The notes: a model not told the origin generated them from the letters alone. A DNA stretch of 8,193 bases from Acidobacteriaceae bacterium (GCA_030040115.1 JASHUH010000358.1:1-8193), one strand, 5' to 3'; shown: positions 1 through 6,358, numbered from the stretch's first letter. Numbers and translations: made by a program.

Positions 1-186
1 AAGCAGGTCCAAGGCGAAGCTGACTTCCGGTGGCGCGAGGTGGATATCGACGGCGACCCCGAACTGCGGCGGAAATACACCGAGGAGGTTCCCGTAGTTT
101 TTATCGATGGGCGCAAGGCGTTCAAATATCGCATGGAAAAGCGCCATTTTCTGCGGGTGTTGGCGGGGAGAGCGCAGACGGATTGA
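1..186 (+). CDS. Glutaredoxin-like thioredoxin-fold protein, 3' end only
   Basis: The reading frame is open from the first base and stops at TGA 184-186, giving 61 visible residues; the start and the N-terminal redox motif (normally CxxC or CxxS) lie outside the window. The visible part matches the C-terminal half of small glutaredoxin-family proteins: VDIDGDPELRRKY (residues 14-26), then VPVVFIDGRKAF (30-41) with the characteristic cis-proline (P31) followed by a beta strand, then a C-terminal helix. Such proteins are cytoplasmic thiol-disulfide exchange factors. Because the active-site cysteines cannot be seen, I cannot say whether it is mono- or dithiol. Its downstream neighbour is the convergent RcnB-like gene. 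Confidence 0.82.
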   Translation, partial: KQVQGEADFRWREVDIDGDPELRRKYTEEVPVVFIDGRKAFKYRMEKRHFLRVLAGRAQTD

Positions 187-414
187 CTCTCTGCAGCCGA
201 GCTTTCCCTGCTTGGCCAGCGGAATTTTGGAAGCGCGGCAAATGTGGATTGACCGCGAGAGCGCTTCTCCTTCCCATGCAGCCCTTGCAGCCTTCATCGA
301 AGGTGGCGATTCTTGGAGGGAATCGACCCTGGAGTTGCCGGCTTGGCTGCATAGCAGAAGGAGTAGCGCTATAGGGGCGCCCGGCGAGCTGACTTTCGTG
401 CGGGAAGCCGATGT
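187..414. other. Intergenic gap between convergent genes, small hairpin
   Basis: This 228-bp gap lies between the end of the glutaredoxin-like gene and the end of the RcnB-like gene, which converge on it. I see no protein with family-like composition. The only structure noted is a perfect 6-bp inverted repeat, CGATTC (307-312) and GAATCG (320-325), with a 7-nt spacer. No T-run follows on either strand, so it is at best a weak terminator. The short open frames here (for example one ending at 418 on the plus strand) begin inside the glutaredoxin-like gene and look like chance. Confidence 0.4.
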
Positions 415-708
415 TTAGCGGGCGACGACGACTGAGAAAATAACCCCGCTCGGGTTGGCGAGCACATAATTACCGTCGATTTCTCGCCATTCGTATCCCC
501 TGGGCGGCTGTCTTAGGTGATGGGCGTGCCAATCGACTTGCTCGCCGCGCCTCCAGTCCTCGTCGCGGATGTGGGCGCCTTTCTTCCACTCATTGTGCCG
601 TACATACCGTTGGTGCTCTTGAGGGTGCTGATCCTGAGCGAAGGCCACTCCGCCGCTCAGGGTGAGAGCGAGGCTGGAAACAGCCAAAATTCGGGATAAT
701 TTTTTCAT
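415..708 (-). CDS. Small secreted RcnB-like protein
   Basis: A 97-residue protein with a clear Sec signal peptide: MKK, a hydrophobic stretch at about residues 6-20, then AFA with predicted cleavage after A24. The mature part is charged and rich in histidine (H28, H32, H38, H46, H61, H63, H64). Its C-terminus carries the RcnB-type signature PPRGYEW (68-74) followed by GNYVLANPSGVIFSVV (79-94). RcnB of E. coli is a periplasmic protein involved in nickel/cobalt homeostasis; other members are of unknown role, so metal binding here is inference. Residues 37-47 and 48-58 form a tandem 11-residue repeat around a Trp. The start at 708 is preferred to an ATG at 747 because GGAGGTG lies 5 nt upstream and the signal peptide begins there. 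The gene sits 83 bp after the glutathione peroxidase gene. Confidence 0.8.
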   Translation of the reverse strand: MKKLSRILAVSSLALTLSGGVAFAQDQHPQEHQRYVRHNEWKKGAHIRDEDWRRGEQVDWHAHHLRQPPRGYEWREIDGNYVLANPSGVIFSVVVAR

Positions 709-713
709 AGCAA

Positions 714-720
714 CACCTCC
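714..720 (-). promoter_or_regulatory. Shine-Dalgarno sequence of the RcnB-like gene
   Basis: GGAGGTG on the minus strand, 5 nt before the ATG at 706-708. It fixes the start at 708 and argues against the in-frame ATG at 747. Confidence 0.8.
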
Positions 721-791
721 GCGAATTAGATGTGAGGAAGGAAGCATAGCGCTGTCTGGAAAACGTCGCGAATCTTGATTGTAAACCTGGA

Positions 792-1347
792 CTAGGCTTT
801 AGCCAGCTCAGTCTCGATTGCGGCGACGAGCTCGGGAGCCTCGGGCGGGGTGTCGGGCGAGAAGCGCCGCACGACCTCGCCGGAGCGGCTGACGAGGAAC
901 TTCTCAAAATTCCACAAAATCTCCGGTTCCGGCAGGGTGTCGATGCCATAGCCTTTCAGCTTTTCACGGAACGGCGCTTCGCCTGCGCCGGCGGCGTTGG
1001 GTTGGGCGGCAATCAATGCGGCGTAGAGCGGGTGCTTTCCGGGGCCAACGACGGTGATTTTGCTGAAGAGGGGGGAACGTGACGCCGTAATTCAGGGTGC
1101 AGAACGACTGAATCTCTTCATTCGTGCCCGGCTCCTGGGCTCGGAAGTCGTTGGCGGGAAAACCGGCGATGACCAGCCCTTGCCCACGGTATTTCTCGTA
1201 GAGCTTCTCAAGGCCCTGGTACTGCGGGGTAAGGCCGCACTTGGACGCGACGTTGACGACGAGAAGGACATGGGCGCGGAAGTCGGTGAGCGACGCGGGC
1301 TCGCCGGTGATTTTCTCGACGGGAATAGAGTAGATGGACGCAGGCAT
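792..1347 (-). pseudogene. gpx: Cys-type glutathione peroxidase, frameshifted
   Basis: Two overlapping frames together encode one complete glutathione peroxidase. The first frame (from 1347) gives residues 1-92 up to GVTFP; the second (ending at 792) resumes with [16 protein letters not shown] and runs to the end. The break is at 1070-1075, a run of six G on the plus strand where five would restore a 184-residue protein, the usual length. After correction the catalytic tetrad is intact: C37 (ASKCGLT, Cys not Sec), Q71 (QEPG), W145 and N146 (WNFEKF). C83 (SFCTLNYG) is where the resolving cysteine sits in thioredoxin-dependent members. The usual FPCNQF is FPANDF here. The family reduces H2O2 and organic hydroperoxides in the cytoplasm. 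AAAGGAGG 5 nt before the ATG supports the start. It is either a recent inactivation or a homopolymer sequencing/assembly error; the intact remainder favours error or very recent loss. Confidence 0.85.
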
Positions 1348-1352
1348 GAATA

Positions 1353-1360
1353 CCTCCTTT
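1353..1360 (-). promoter_or_regulatory. Shine-Dalgarno sequence of the glutathione peroxidase gene
   Basis: AAAGGAGG on the minus strand, 5 nt before the ATG at 1345-1347. It is a near-perfect ribosome binding site, so the gene was well translated before the frameshift, if the frameshift is real. Confidence 0.8.
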
Positions 1361-1379
1361 CTCGATCATACGAGGCGCC

Positions 1380-1414
1380 GGGCGAGACGCCCGCGTGCGC
1401 GAATCGGCGCGCAC
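1380..1414. other. Two adjacent GC-rich hairpins between methyltransferase and peroxidase genes
   Basis: GGGCG (1380-1384), AGA, CGCCC (1388-1392) is immediately followed by GTGCGCG (1395-1401), AATCGG, CGCGCAC (1408-1414). Both stems are perfect, 5 and 7 bp. They lie in the 115-bp gap downstream of the methyltransferase stop and upstream of the peroxidase start. They could end methyltransferase transcription or sit in the peroxidase leader. No T-run follows, so calling them an intrinsic terminator would go beyond the evidence. Confidence 0.35.
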
Positions 1415-1462
1415 CCCAGCCGAGTGTGAGATTGTGCGCCCACTGAGACGCGAGATCTTTGG

Positions 1463-2506
1463 TCAGGGCTTGTTGGCGAGGATGAGCGGGGATGGGCCGC
1501 GGCTGGCCAGCGTCCGCGCGTCGACGAAACCGGCTTCGGCGAGCCAGGCGGCAATTTCCTCGAAGGAATAGGTGTCTCCGTTCTCGGTGTTCACCAGCAT
1601 GTTGGCGGCGAAGATAAGGCCGATGACGGGGCCGGTGCGATCGGCGTTGACGAGGAATTCGGCAATGGCGATGGTGGCTCCAGGAGCGAGAGCGGCAAAG
1701 GTTTTTTGGAGCAGCGCGCGGCTGCGGGCGACGCCTTCGCTGTGCAGAATGTGGCCGAGGGTGGCGACGTGGTGACCGGCGCCGAAGTCGGCTTCGAGCA
1801 GGTCACCCGCAGCGAATTCGAAGCGAGAACTGAGGCCGAAACGGGCAACAGTTTTGCGGGTGACGGGCAGAACGCCGGGCCAATCGACGGCGCGGACGCT
1901 GACCGAGGGTGCGCTCTGAGCAAGAGCGATGCCCCACACGCCCGAGCCGGCGGCAAGATCGAGCACGCTCACTGGTCTGCCCATCAGATCGAGGCGCAGG
2001 TAATGAGCCAGGTCCTGTGCGGCGGGATAGCTCATGGGAAAAATGTCGTTGACGAAGTTCTCGAAGAAGGCGCTGCCATTTTCCTGGCGATTGACGGCGG
2101 CGTCGGGCGCACCGGCGGCGACGATCTCGTGGAGACCCAACCATTTGGGCAGCAGATGTTCGCTGGTGTGGCGAAGGAGTCCGCCCTGGAAGGCGGGCTT
2201 GGTGCTGACCAGGAAGGCGGCGCTTTCCGGGGTGAGCGCATATTGGCCCTGGGCGTCTTTGGCGAGAAAATCGAGACCCACCAATACATTCAGAATGGCC
2301 GCGAGGCCACGCTCGGAAGCTCCGGTGGCCTGGGCAATCTCGCTGAGCGACAGCGGACCGTTATCGAGGACATCGAAGATGCGGTGACGGATGGCGGTTT
2401 CGAGGATCAAGGGCGGCGCGTAACCCCACGCCATTTGCATGATGCGTTCGGGACTAGGAGTGGATGTGGCCGGAGCGTTTGCGGACGGGCTGAGTGTGGT
2501 AGCCAT
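1463..2506 (-). CDS. Class-2 SAM-dependent O-methyltransferase
   Basis: A 347-residue protein of the Methyltransf_2 type (plant caffeate OMT and bacterial antibiotic OMT relatives). An N-terminal winged-helix dimerisation domain spans about residues 20-100 (ETAIRHRIFDVL, then LSLSEIAQATGASERGLAAIL). The SAM-binding Rossmann domain follows: motif I VLDLAAGSGVWG (181-192), the acidic end of beta 2 at D208 (AVDWP), GDLLE (234-238), and HILHSEG (252-258), whose H255 is the likely counterpart of the catalytic His. These enzymes methylate hydroxyl groups of small aromatic or polyketide-like molecules; the substrate here is unknown. The start at 2506 is chosen because GAGGT lies just upstream and the domain begins soon after; the frame stays open to 2641 but the extra 45 residues have no family character. 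No biosynthetic cluster adjoins it: its neighbours are an M20 hydrolase (150 bp upstream) and the peroxidase. Confidence 0.85.
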   Translation of the reverse strand: MATTLSPSANAPATSTPSPERIMQMAWGYAPPLILETAIRHRIFDVLDNGPLSLSEIAQATGASERGLAAILNVLVGLDFLAKDAQGQYALTPESAAFLVSTKPAFQGGLLRHTSEHLLPKWLGLHEIVAAGAPDAAVNRQENGSAFFENFVNDIFPMSYPAAQDLAHYLRLDLMGRPVSVLDLAAGSGVWGIALAQSAPSVSVRAVDWPGVLPVTRKTVARFGLSSRFEFAAGDLLEADFGAGHHVATLGHILHSEGVARSRALLQKTFAALAPGATIAIAEFLVNADRTGPVIGLIFAANMLVNTENGDTYSFEEIAAWLAEAGFVDARTLASRGPSPLILANKP

Positions 2507-2510
2507 GCTG

Positions 2511-2515
2511 ACCTC
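2511..2515 (-). promoter_or_regulatory. Shine-Dalgarno sequence of the O-methyltransferase gene
   Basis: GAGGT on the minus strand, 4 nt before the ATG at 2504-2506. It supports the shorter 347-residue product over the longest open frame starting at 2641. Confidence 0.6.
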
Positions 2516-2656
2516 GCTGATAGCAGTGGGCCTGAGGGACGCCGTGGGGCAAGGATAGCAGGAAAGGGGAGAGCATGAGTTGTGGAGAATTGCGAGAAGA
2601 GGAGACACGTCGTTTCGCGGCGCGACATAGCAGGTAGACAAGTGAGCGACGATGGC

Positions 2657-3691
2657 TCAGGCGAGCAGTTGCTTGGCGAGGCGGATGTAGAGATCAACGG
2701 CTTCGAGCAGTTCTTTTTTGGCGAGCTTTTCGTGCGGCGTGTGGGCCACATGGATGGAGCCGGGGCCGAGAAGCAGGGGCTCGCCCCAATGGGAAAGCTG
2801 GGGAATGTCGGTGGTGAATTTGGCGATCATGGTGGGCAGGCCGGGAACGGCGCGCATGCGGACAAAGGGGATTTCGAGGGTGAAGTCAACTTCGGCGAGA
2901 CCCTCAGCGGCTTTGAGGAGCGCGGCGCGGACAGGCGCCGAATCGCCGACCAGACGGACGAGCACCTGCGCTTCCGCTTGATCGGCGATGACATTGGGCG
3001 CGTAGCCGCCTTGAATTTGGCCGATATTGAGCGTGCTGGGGCCAACGTCTTCGGTGACCGGCAAATCGAGGGCGAGCAATCGGGCGAGCACTTCGACGAG
3101 CTTGTGCACGGCCGAATCGCCCAGTTCCGGATAGGCGGAGTGAGCCATTTTGCCGCCGGCGCGGAAGACGACGCGCAACGCGCCCTTGGAGGCCAGGGCG
3201 AGGCGATTGTCGGTGGGTTCGCCATTGATCAAATAGCGACTCCCCTTGGGGGCAAGGTTGGCGGCCTTGGCGCCGGCGGAGTCGCGCTCTTCGCCGGAGA
3301 CGAACAAGAGGCCGATGCGGAACCCCGCCGCTCGCAGCGCTTCGGCGGCGGCGATTTGCGCGGCGATGATGCCCTTGGCGTCGGAGACGCCGCGGCCATA
3401 CATAAATTCCGCATCTTCGCGGAAAGGAATATAGGGGGGTACCGTGTCCATGTGGGTGGAAAAGACGAGATCGGGGCTGGGGGCGGCGGGACCGGCATAG
3501 ACGTTCCAGCGCGGGCCATCGGGGGCGCCTTCGCTGGGTTGCGGAACGGGAGTTTTCTCGACCGTCCAACCACGCCCCACCAGCAACTCGGCTAGAAAAT
3601 CGCCCACCGGCCCTTCGTGATAGGTTGTGGATTCGATTGCGCAGAGCTGGCGGGTGAGCCCTATCGGGTCGAGGGCGGAGCTGTCGATCAT
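2657..3691 (-). CDS. M20-family zinc metallo-hydrolase (ArgE/DapE/ACY1 type)
   Basis: A complete 344-residue M20 family protein. The co-catalytic di-zinc residues are all recognisable: H80 and D82 in STHMDTVPP, bridging D104 in GRGVSDAKG, catalytic E134 and zinc ligand E135 in VSGEERDSAG, E158 in LINGEPTD, and H317 in HVAHTPHEKL. The dimerisation (lid) domain spans about residues 168-280 and contains the conserved H184 of KMAHSAYPELGD. There is no signal peptide, so it is cytoplasmic. The family hydrolyses amide bonds of N-acyl amino acids or small peptides (acetylornithine, succinyl-diaminopimelate, LysW-lysine, dipeptides); substrate cannot be assigned. At 344 residues it is shorter than typical ArgE or DapE (about 375-385). 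The ATG at 3689-3691 has no convincing Shine-Dalgarno, yet residues 1-20 already fit the family. It is transcribed away from the alpha/beta hydrolase gene. Confidence 0.88.
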   Translation of the reverse strand: MIDSSALDPIGLTRQLCAIESTTYHEGPVGDFLAELLVGRGWTVEKTPVPQPSEGAPDGPRWNVYAGPAAPSPDLVFSTHMDTVPPYIPFREDAEFMYGRGVSDAKGIIAAQIAAAEALRAAGFRIGLLFVSGEERDSAGAKAANLAPKGSRYLINGEPTDNRLALASKGALRVVFRAGGKMAHSAYPELGDSAVHKLVEVLARLLALDLPVTEDVGPSTLNIGQIQGGYAPNVIADQAEAQVLVRLVGDSAPVRAALLKAAEGLAEVDFTLEIPFVRMRAVPGLPTMIAKFTTDIPQLSHWGEPLLLGPGSIHVAHTPHEKLAKKELLEAVDLYIRLAKQLLA

Positions 3692-3997
3692 GGCGCAGCC
3701 AGAATACCGCTTTTCACGTCGTCATTCCGGGACAGGCTTGAGGGGCTGGCGCAAGGTTGAAGGAAAGACGAGCAGACGAGACGATATCGCTAATTAGGGA
3801 TACGCTGCGATCCCGGGCAGGGGCGGCGGGTTTCAAGGCGGCGCAGTGGGTGGCGAAAAGGACCTTTCCTGAAACGGTAAGCGTATCGCCCAGCTATGGC
3901 CAATCCTGCGCCCCATGGAAAATACGTGAGACTTCAAAGTCCGATTCTTGGCCGGCCGGCGCTCCAGCTTGTGTTTGCGCGTAAAATGGGAGTTGGC
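3692..3997. other. Divergent intergenic region
   Basis: This 306-bp region lies between the starts of the M20 hydrolase (minus) and the alpha/beta hydrolase (plus) and should hold both promoters. I could not find a convincing -35/-10 pair on either strand. Structures seen are an inverted repeat GGGAT (3797-3801) / ATCCC (3810-3814) with an 8-nt spacer; AAAGG-A-CCTTT (3857-3867), too tight to fold as a hairpin but symmetrical enough to be a protein-binding site; and the 8-bp palindrome GGCCGGCC (3950-3957). An open frame at 3757-3984 begins with TTG, lacks a ribosome binding site and resembles no family, so I do not call it a gene. Confidence 0.45.
3988..3992 (+). promoter_or_regulatory. Shine-Dalgarno sequence of the alpha/beta hydrolase gene
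   Basis: GGGAG lies 5 nt before the ATG at 3998-4000. The in-frame ATG at 3986 overlaps this motif and has no purine-rich sequence before it; the ATG at 3896 likewise lacks one. The site therefore decides for 3998. Confidence 0.65.
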
Positions 3998-4705
3998 ATG
4001 AACGAGACGATCGCAGTCTCCGGCACTGCGGCGCAACGGGAGCCTTTCAGATCGCGCAGCGTGGTGTTTACCGGACCCGCCGGCCGGATTGAGGCAGTGT
4101 TGAATGGCGGGGCGCCGGATGCACCCTTTGCGGCGTTGATCTGCCATCCCAATCCCGAATACGGCGGCACCATGCACAACAAAGTGGTGTACCACGCCAT
4201 GAAGGTGCTGAACGCGCCAGAGTGGGGCTTGGGGTGGCCGGTATTGCGCTTCAATTTTCGCGGGACCGGGTTAAGCGAAGGCAGGCGTGACGGCAAAGCC
4301 GAGGTGGGCGACGTGCTGGCGGCTCTGGACTGGCTGGAACGGGAATTCAGGTTGCCTATGGTGGCAGCCGGGTTCAGCTTCGGATCGGCGATGGCGCTGT
4401 GGGCGTGTTGCGGCCCGCAGAAGGCGAATCACGAGGTGCGCGCCCTGATCGCGCTGGGACTGCCGACGCACGCCGACGGGCGGGATTACCGCTACGGGTT
4501 TTTGCGTGCGGCGACCCTTCCCAAGCTGTTTGTCAGCGGCGAGCGGGACGCGTTTGGGCCGCAGGCTCAACTGGAGGAGGTGATTTCCGCCGCGGCCGAC
4601 CCGAAACAACTGGTGCTGATTCCCGGCGCCGATCATTTCTTTACCGGCCACCTGGAGCCGATGCAGAAGGCGATGGCGGGCTGGTTGCAGGAGCAATTGC
4701 TATGA
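3998..4705 (+). CDS. Alpha/beta hydrolase, COG2945-like
   Basis: A 235-residue single-domain alpha/beta hydrolase. Recognisable parts in order: strand plus oxyanion region ALICHPNPEYGGTMHNKVV (46-64), LRFNFRGTGLSEG (83-95), nucleophile elbow GFSFGS with S127 in GxSxG, acid D184 in SGERDAFGP, and H213 in PGADHFF. The triad Ser-Asp-His is thus complete. The HPNPEYGGTMHNK and RFNFRGTGLSEG motifs place it with COG2945, small cytoplasmic hydrolases related to dienelactone hydrolases and X-Pro peptidases and of unproven substrate. It overlaps the glycerate kinase start by ATGA (4702-4705), with a ribosome binding site (GGAG 4690-4693) inside its last codons, so the two are translationally coupled. 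An ester or lactone of a sugar acid as substrate would fit that coupling but is inference. Confidence 0.85.
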   Translation: MNETIAVSGTAAQREPFRSRSVVFTGPAGRIEAVLNGGAPDAPFAALICHPNPEYGGTMHNKVVYHAMKVLNAPEWGLGWPVLRFNFRGTGLSEGRRDGKAEVGDVLAALDWLEREFRLPMVAAGFSFGSAMALWACCGPQKANHEVRALIALGLPTHADGRDYRYGFLRAATLPKLFVSGERDAFGPQAQLEEVISAAADPKQLVLIPGADHFFTGHLEPMQKAMAGWLQEQLL

Positions 4706-6150
4706 TTCCGGCGAGCGATACGGCCTTGGATGTATTGCACGCCACAGCGGCCACGATTTTTGACGATGCTCTCAAGGAGTGCAATATCGCGACGGCTTTC
4801 GATCGCCGCATTCGCTTCGAGGGCAACAAACTGATACGGCTTTTGCCCGACGGCAGCGGTCCGGAGATCATCGATCTCTCCAGCTACAAGCGCATCTTTA
4901 TCATCGCGCTGGGCAAAGCGGCCGCGCCGATGCTGGACATTTTGCTGGATCGAATGAAACGGCGCCAGGGGGTGCGCGGCATCTGCTGCGCGGGCCAGTT
5001 GCCCAAGGTTCGCAACTGGCGCATCCGCTACTTTGAAGGCGGCCATCCGCTGCCTAACGAGGATTCCTTCGCCGCCGCCCGCGCCGCGCTGGCCCTGGTG
5101 AAGAAGGCCAGGAAAGACACGCTGATCTTCTTTCTGATTTCCGGCGGAGGGTCGGCGATGTTCGACCTGCCGATCGATCCGCAAATTACGCTCAACGAGA
5201 CGGTGGCGTTTCATCGCGTACTGCTAGGTTCGGGCGCGCCCATCAACGAGATCAACACCCTGCGCAAGCATTTTTCCGCGGTCAAAGGTGGCCGGCTGGC
5301 CATGGCCGCGCCGGAGGCGACCAAGGTGAGCATGTTGCTGCCCGACGTTCCGCTGCGCACCCTGGATGCGCTTTCGTCGGGACCGACGTCGCCGGATCAC
5401 TCGACCGTGGCCGAGGTGCGCGAGCTATTGGCGCGCTATGGAATGGGTCAAAAGCTGCCGCCGGCGGTGCGGGAGTTTTTTGAGCGCGCCGACTTGCCCG
5501 AGTCGCCGGGGAACAAAGTGTGGCGGCCACCGTTCCTGCCCAAGCCGCGCGCCGGAACGGCGCCGCGGCGCATGACCGCGGCCGGCAATATGACCGGGGA
5601 AGACGCAAGTTTCCGCGATTCGGTGTTCGAGATTCTGCTTTCGAGCCACGATCTGGTGGAAAACGCGCGCGGCCTGGCGAAAAATTCCGGCTATTACACG
5701 GTGGTGGACAACAGTTGCGACGATTGGGACTACGCGGCCGCGGCCCGTTACCTGCTGGAGCGCTTTCACGCGCTGCGCGCCGCGCACCCGCGGCTATGCC
5801 TGATCAGCGTGGGCGAAGTGACGGTGATGCTGAACGATTCGCCCGGCGCCGGGGGGCGCAATCAGCAGTTCGCCCTCGTCTGCGCGCTCGACCTGGAGAG
5901 GCATCCCCATGAACGGTTGACGGTGCTCAGTGCGGGATCGGACGGCATCGACGGCAACACTCAGGCAGCAGGAGCGATTGTGGATCCCACCACCGCGGCG
6001 CGGGCTCGCGTTTTTGGCTTCGATCCGGAGAAGTCGCTCGCGGAGTTCAACGCTTGTCCGCTGTTCACGGCCCTGGGCGACGCCATTGTAACCGGCCCCA
6101 CGGGGCACAATCTGCGGGATTTGCGGCTGCTGATTGCGGACGAAGGGTGA
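4702..6150 (+). CDS. Glycerate 2-kinase (DUF4147/MOFRL family)
   Basis: A 482-residue protein matching bacterial glycerate 2-kinases (GckA/TtuD type), which transfer phosphate from ATP to D-glycerate to give 2-phosphoglycerate. N-terminal domain: ALGKAAAPM (69-77), FEGGHPLPNE (111-120), the phosphate-binding loop ISGGGSAMF (146-154), and NTLRKHFSAVKGGRLA (185-200) with K189 and K195. SSGPTSPD (225-232) follows. The C-terminal MOFRL domain holds GEVTVMLN (371-378), GAGGRNQQFAL (382-392), SAGSDGIDGNTQAAGAIVD (410-428) and TGPTGHNLRDLRLLI (464-478). Family members often read SDV near residues 213-216; here it is LPDVP. The start at 4702 is supported by GGAG 8 nt upstream and the ATGA overlap; the frame stays open upstream to 4399 but that is the hydrolase gene read in another frame. 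It supplies glycerate carbon to lower glycolysis. The LacI-type gene follows after 208 bp. Confidence 0.92.
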   Translation: MIPASDTALDVLHATAATIFDDALKECNIATAFDRRIRFEGNKLIRLLPDGSGPEIIDLSSYKRIFIIALGKAAAPMLDILLDRMKRRQGVRGICCAGQLPKVRNWRIRYFEGGHPLPNEDSFAAARAALALVKKARKDTLIFFLISGGGSAMFDLPIDPQITLNETVAFHRVLLGSGAPINEINTLRKHFSAVKGGRLAMAAPEATKVSMLLPDVPLRTLDALSSGPTSPDHSTVAEVRELLARYGMGQKLPPAVREFFERADLPESPGNKVWRPPFLPKPRAGTAPRRMTAAGNMTGEDASFRDSVFEILLSSHDLVENARGLAKNSGYYTVVDNSCDDWDYAAAARYLLERFHALRAAHPRLCLISVGEVTVMLNDSPGAGGRNQQFALVCALDLERHPHERLTVLSAGSDGIDGNTQAAGAIVDPTTAARARVFGFDPEKSLAEFNACPLFTALGDAIVTGPTGHNLRDLRLLIADEG

Positions 6151-6152
6151 AG

Positions 6153-6173
6153 GCTGCTAGCAGCTCTCAGCCT
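6153..6173 (+). other. Inverted repeats just after the glycerate kinase stop
   Basis: GCTGCTAGCAGC (6153-6164) is a perfect 12-bp palindrome beginning 2 nt after the stop. An alternative pairing joins AGGCTG (6151-6156) with CAGCCT (6168-6173). Either could form a small hairpin at the 3' end of the operon. No T-run follows, so function as an intrinsic terminator is doubtful. Confidence 0.3.
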
Positions 6174-6266
6174 CCCGTCCTCGGCTTCAGTGTGCAACTC
6201 TTGGCAATTGGTGAGCGGTGTCTTCACGAACCGATGATTTTCAGGCGGGGCGGCCGAGAATCTTTT

Positions 6267-6280
6267 ATCCCGCGCGCGAT
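6267..6280. promoter_or_regulatory. Possible CG-centred operator upstream of the LacI-type gene
   Basis: ATCCCGCGCGCGAT is a 14-bp near-palindrome (6 of 7 pairs match) with a central CG, the geometry usual for LacI-family operators. It lies about 80 bp before the regulator's start and overlaps a weak -10-like TTTTAT (6263-6268). Autoregulation is common in this family, but low-complexity CG repeats readily look palindromic, so this is speculative. Confidence 0.15.
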
Positions 6281-6303
6281 CCACAGAGGGATGCGCTAAG
6301 ATT

Positions 6304-6341
6304 GGCGGGGCGAAGGCGGTCACGTTGCACCCGCCCCCGCC
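6304..6341 (+). promoter_or_regulatory. GC-rich hairpin in the leader of the LacI-type gene
   Basis: GGCGGG (6304-6309) pairs with CCCGCC (6336-6341), and GGCGG (6315-6319) with CCGCC (6331-6335), leaving a 5-nt bulge on one side and an 11-nt loop: eleven G-C pairs in total. The stem ends 6 nt before the AGGA ribosome binding site. It may affect translation of the regulator or RNA stability; no T-run follows, which argues against a terminator. Confidence 0.35.
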
Positions 6342-6347
6342 CTCAAC

Positions 6348-6351
6348 AGGA
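6348..6351 (+). promoter_or_regulatory. Shine-Dalgarno sequence selecting a GTG start
   Basis: AGGA lies 7 nt before GTG 6359-6361. There is no ATG in this frame between the upstream GTG at 6218 and the helix-turn-helix, and this GTG puts the DNA-binding domain at the usual distance from the N-terminus. Confidence 0.6.
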
Positions 6352-6358
6352 TTGGTTC

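Noticed and set aside
107..418. A 103-residue plus-strand frame beginning in the glutaredoxin-like gene
   Set aside because: No ribosome binding site, overlap with a better-supported frame for its first part, and no family-like features.
1068..1077. Programmed ribosomal frameshift in the peroxidase gene
   Set aside because: Known bacterial cases use specific slippery heptamers and stimulators and are not known in this family; mutation or sequence error is simpler.
1237..1239. Selenocysteine in the peroxidase active site
   Set aside because: The catalytic codon encodes Cys (ASKCGLT); there is no in-frame TGA at that place.
1706..2578. A 290-residue plus-strand open frame opposite the O-methyltransferase gene
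   Set aside because: Antisense shadow of a GC-rich gene; composition is unstructured and no family feature is visible.
2507..2641. N-terminal extension of the O-methyltransferase by 45 residues
   Set aside because: The added residues resemble no dimerisation domain, while the ATG at 2506 has GAGGT just upstream.
2582..3595. A 337-residue plus-strand open frame opposite the M20 hydrolase gene
   Set aside because: It lies antisense to a well-supported gene, is very rich in Gly, Ala, Arg and Asp as expected of a GC-rich shadow frame, and shows no recognisable motif.
4399..4701. N-terminal extension of the glycerate kinase frame
   Set aside because: This stretch is the hydrolase gene read in another frame; the ATG at 4702 has a ribosome binding site and begins where family similarity begins.
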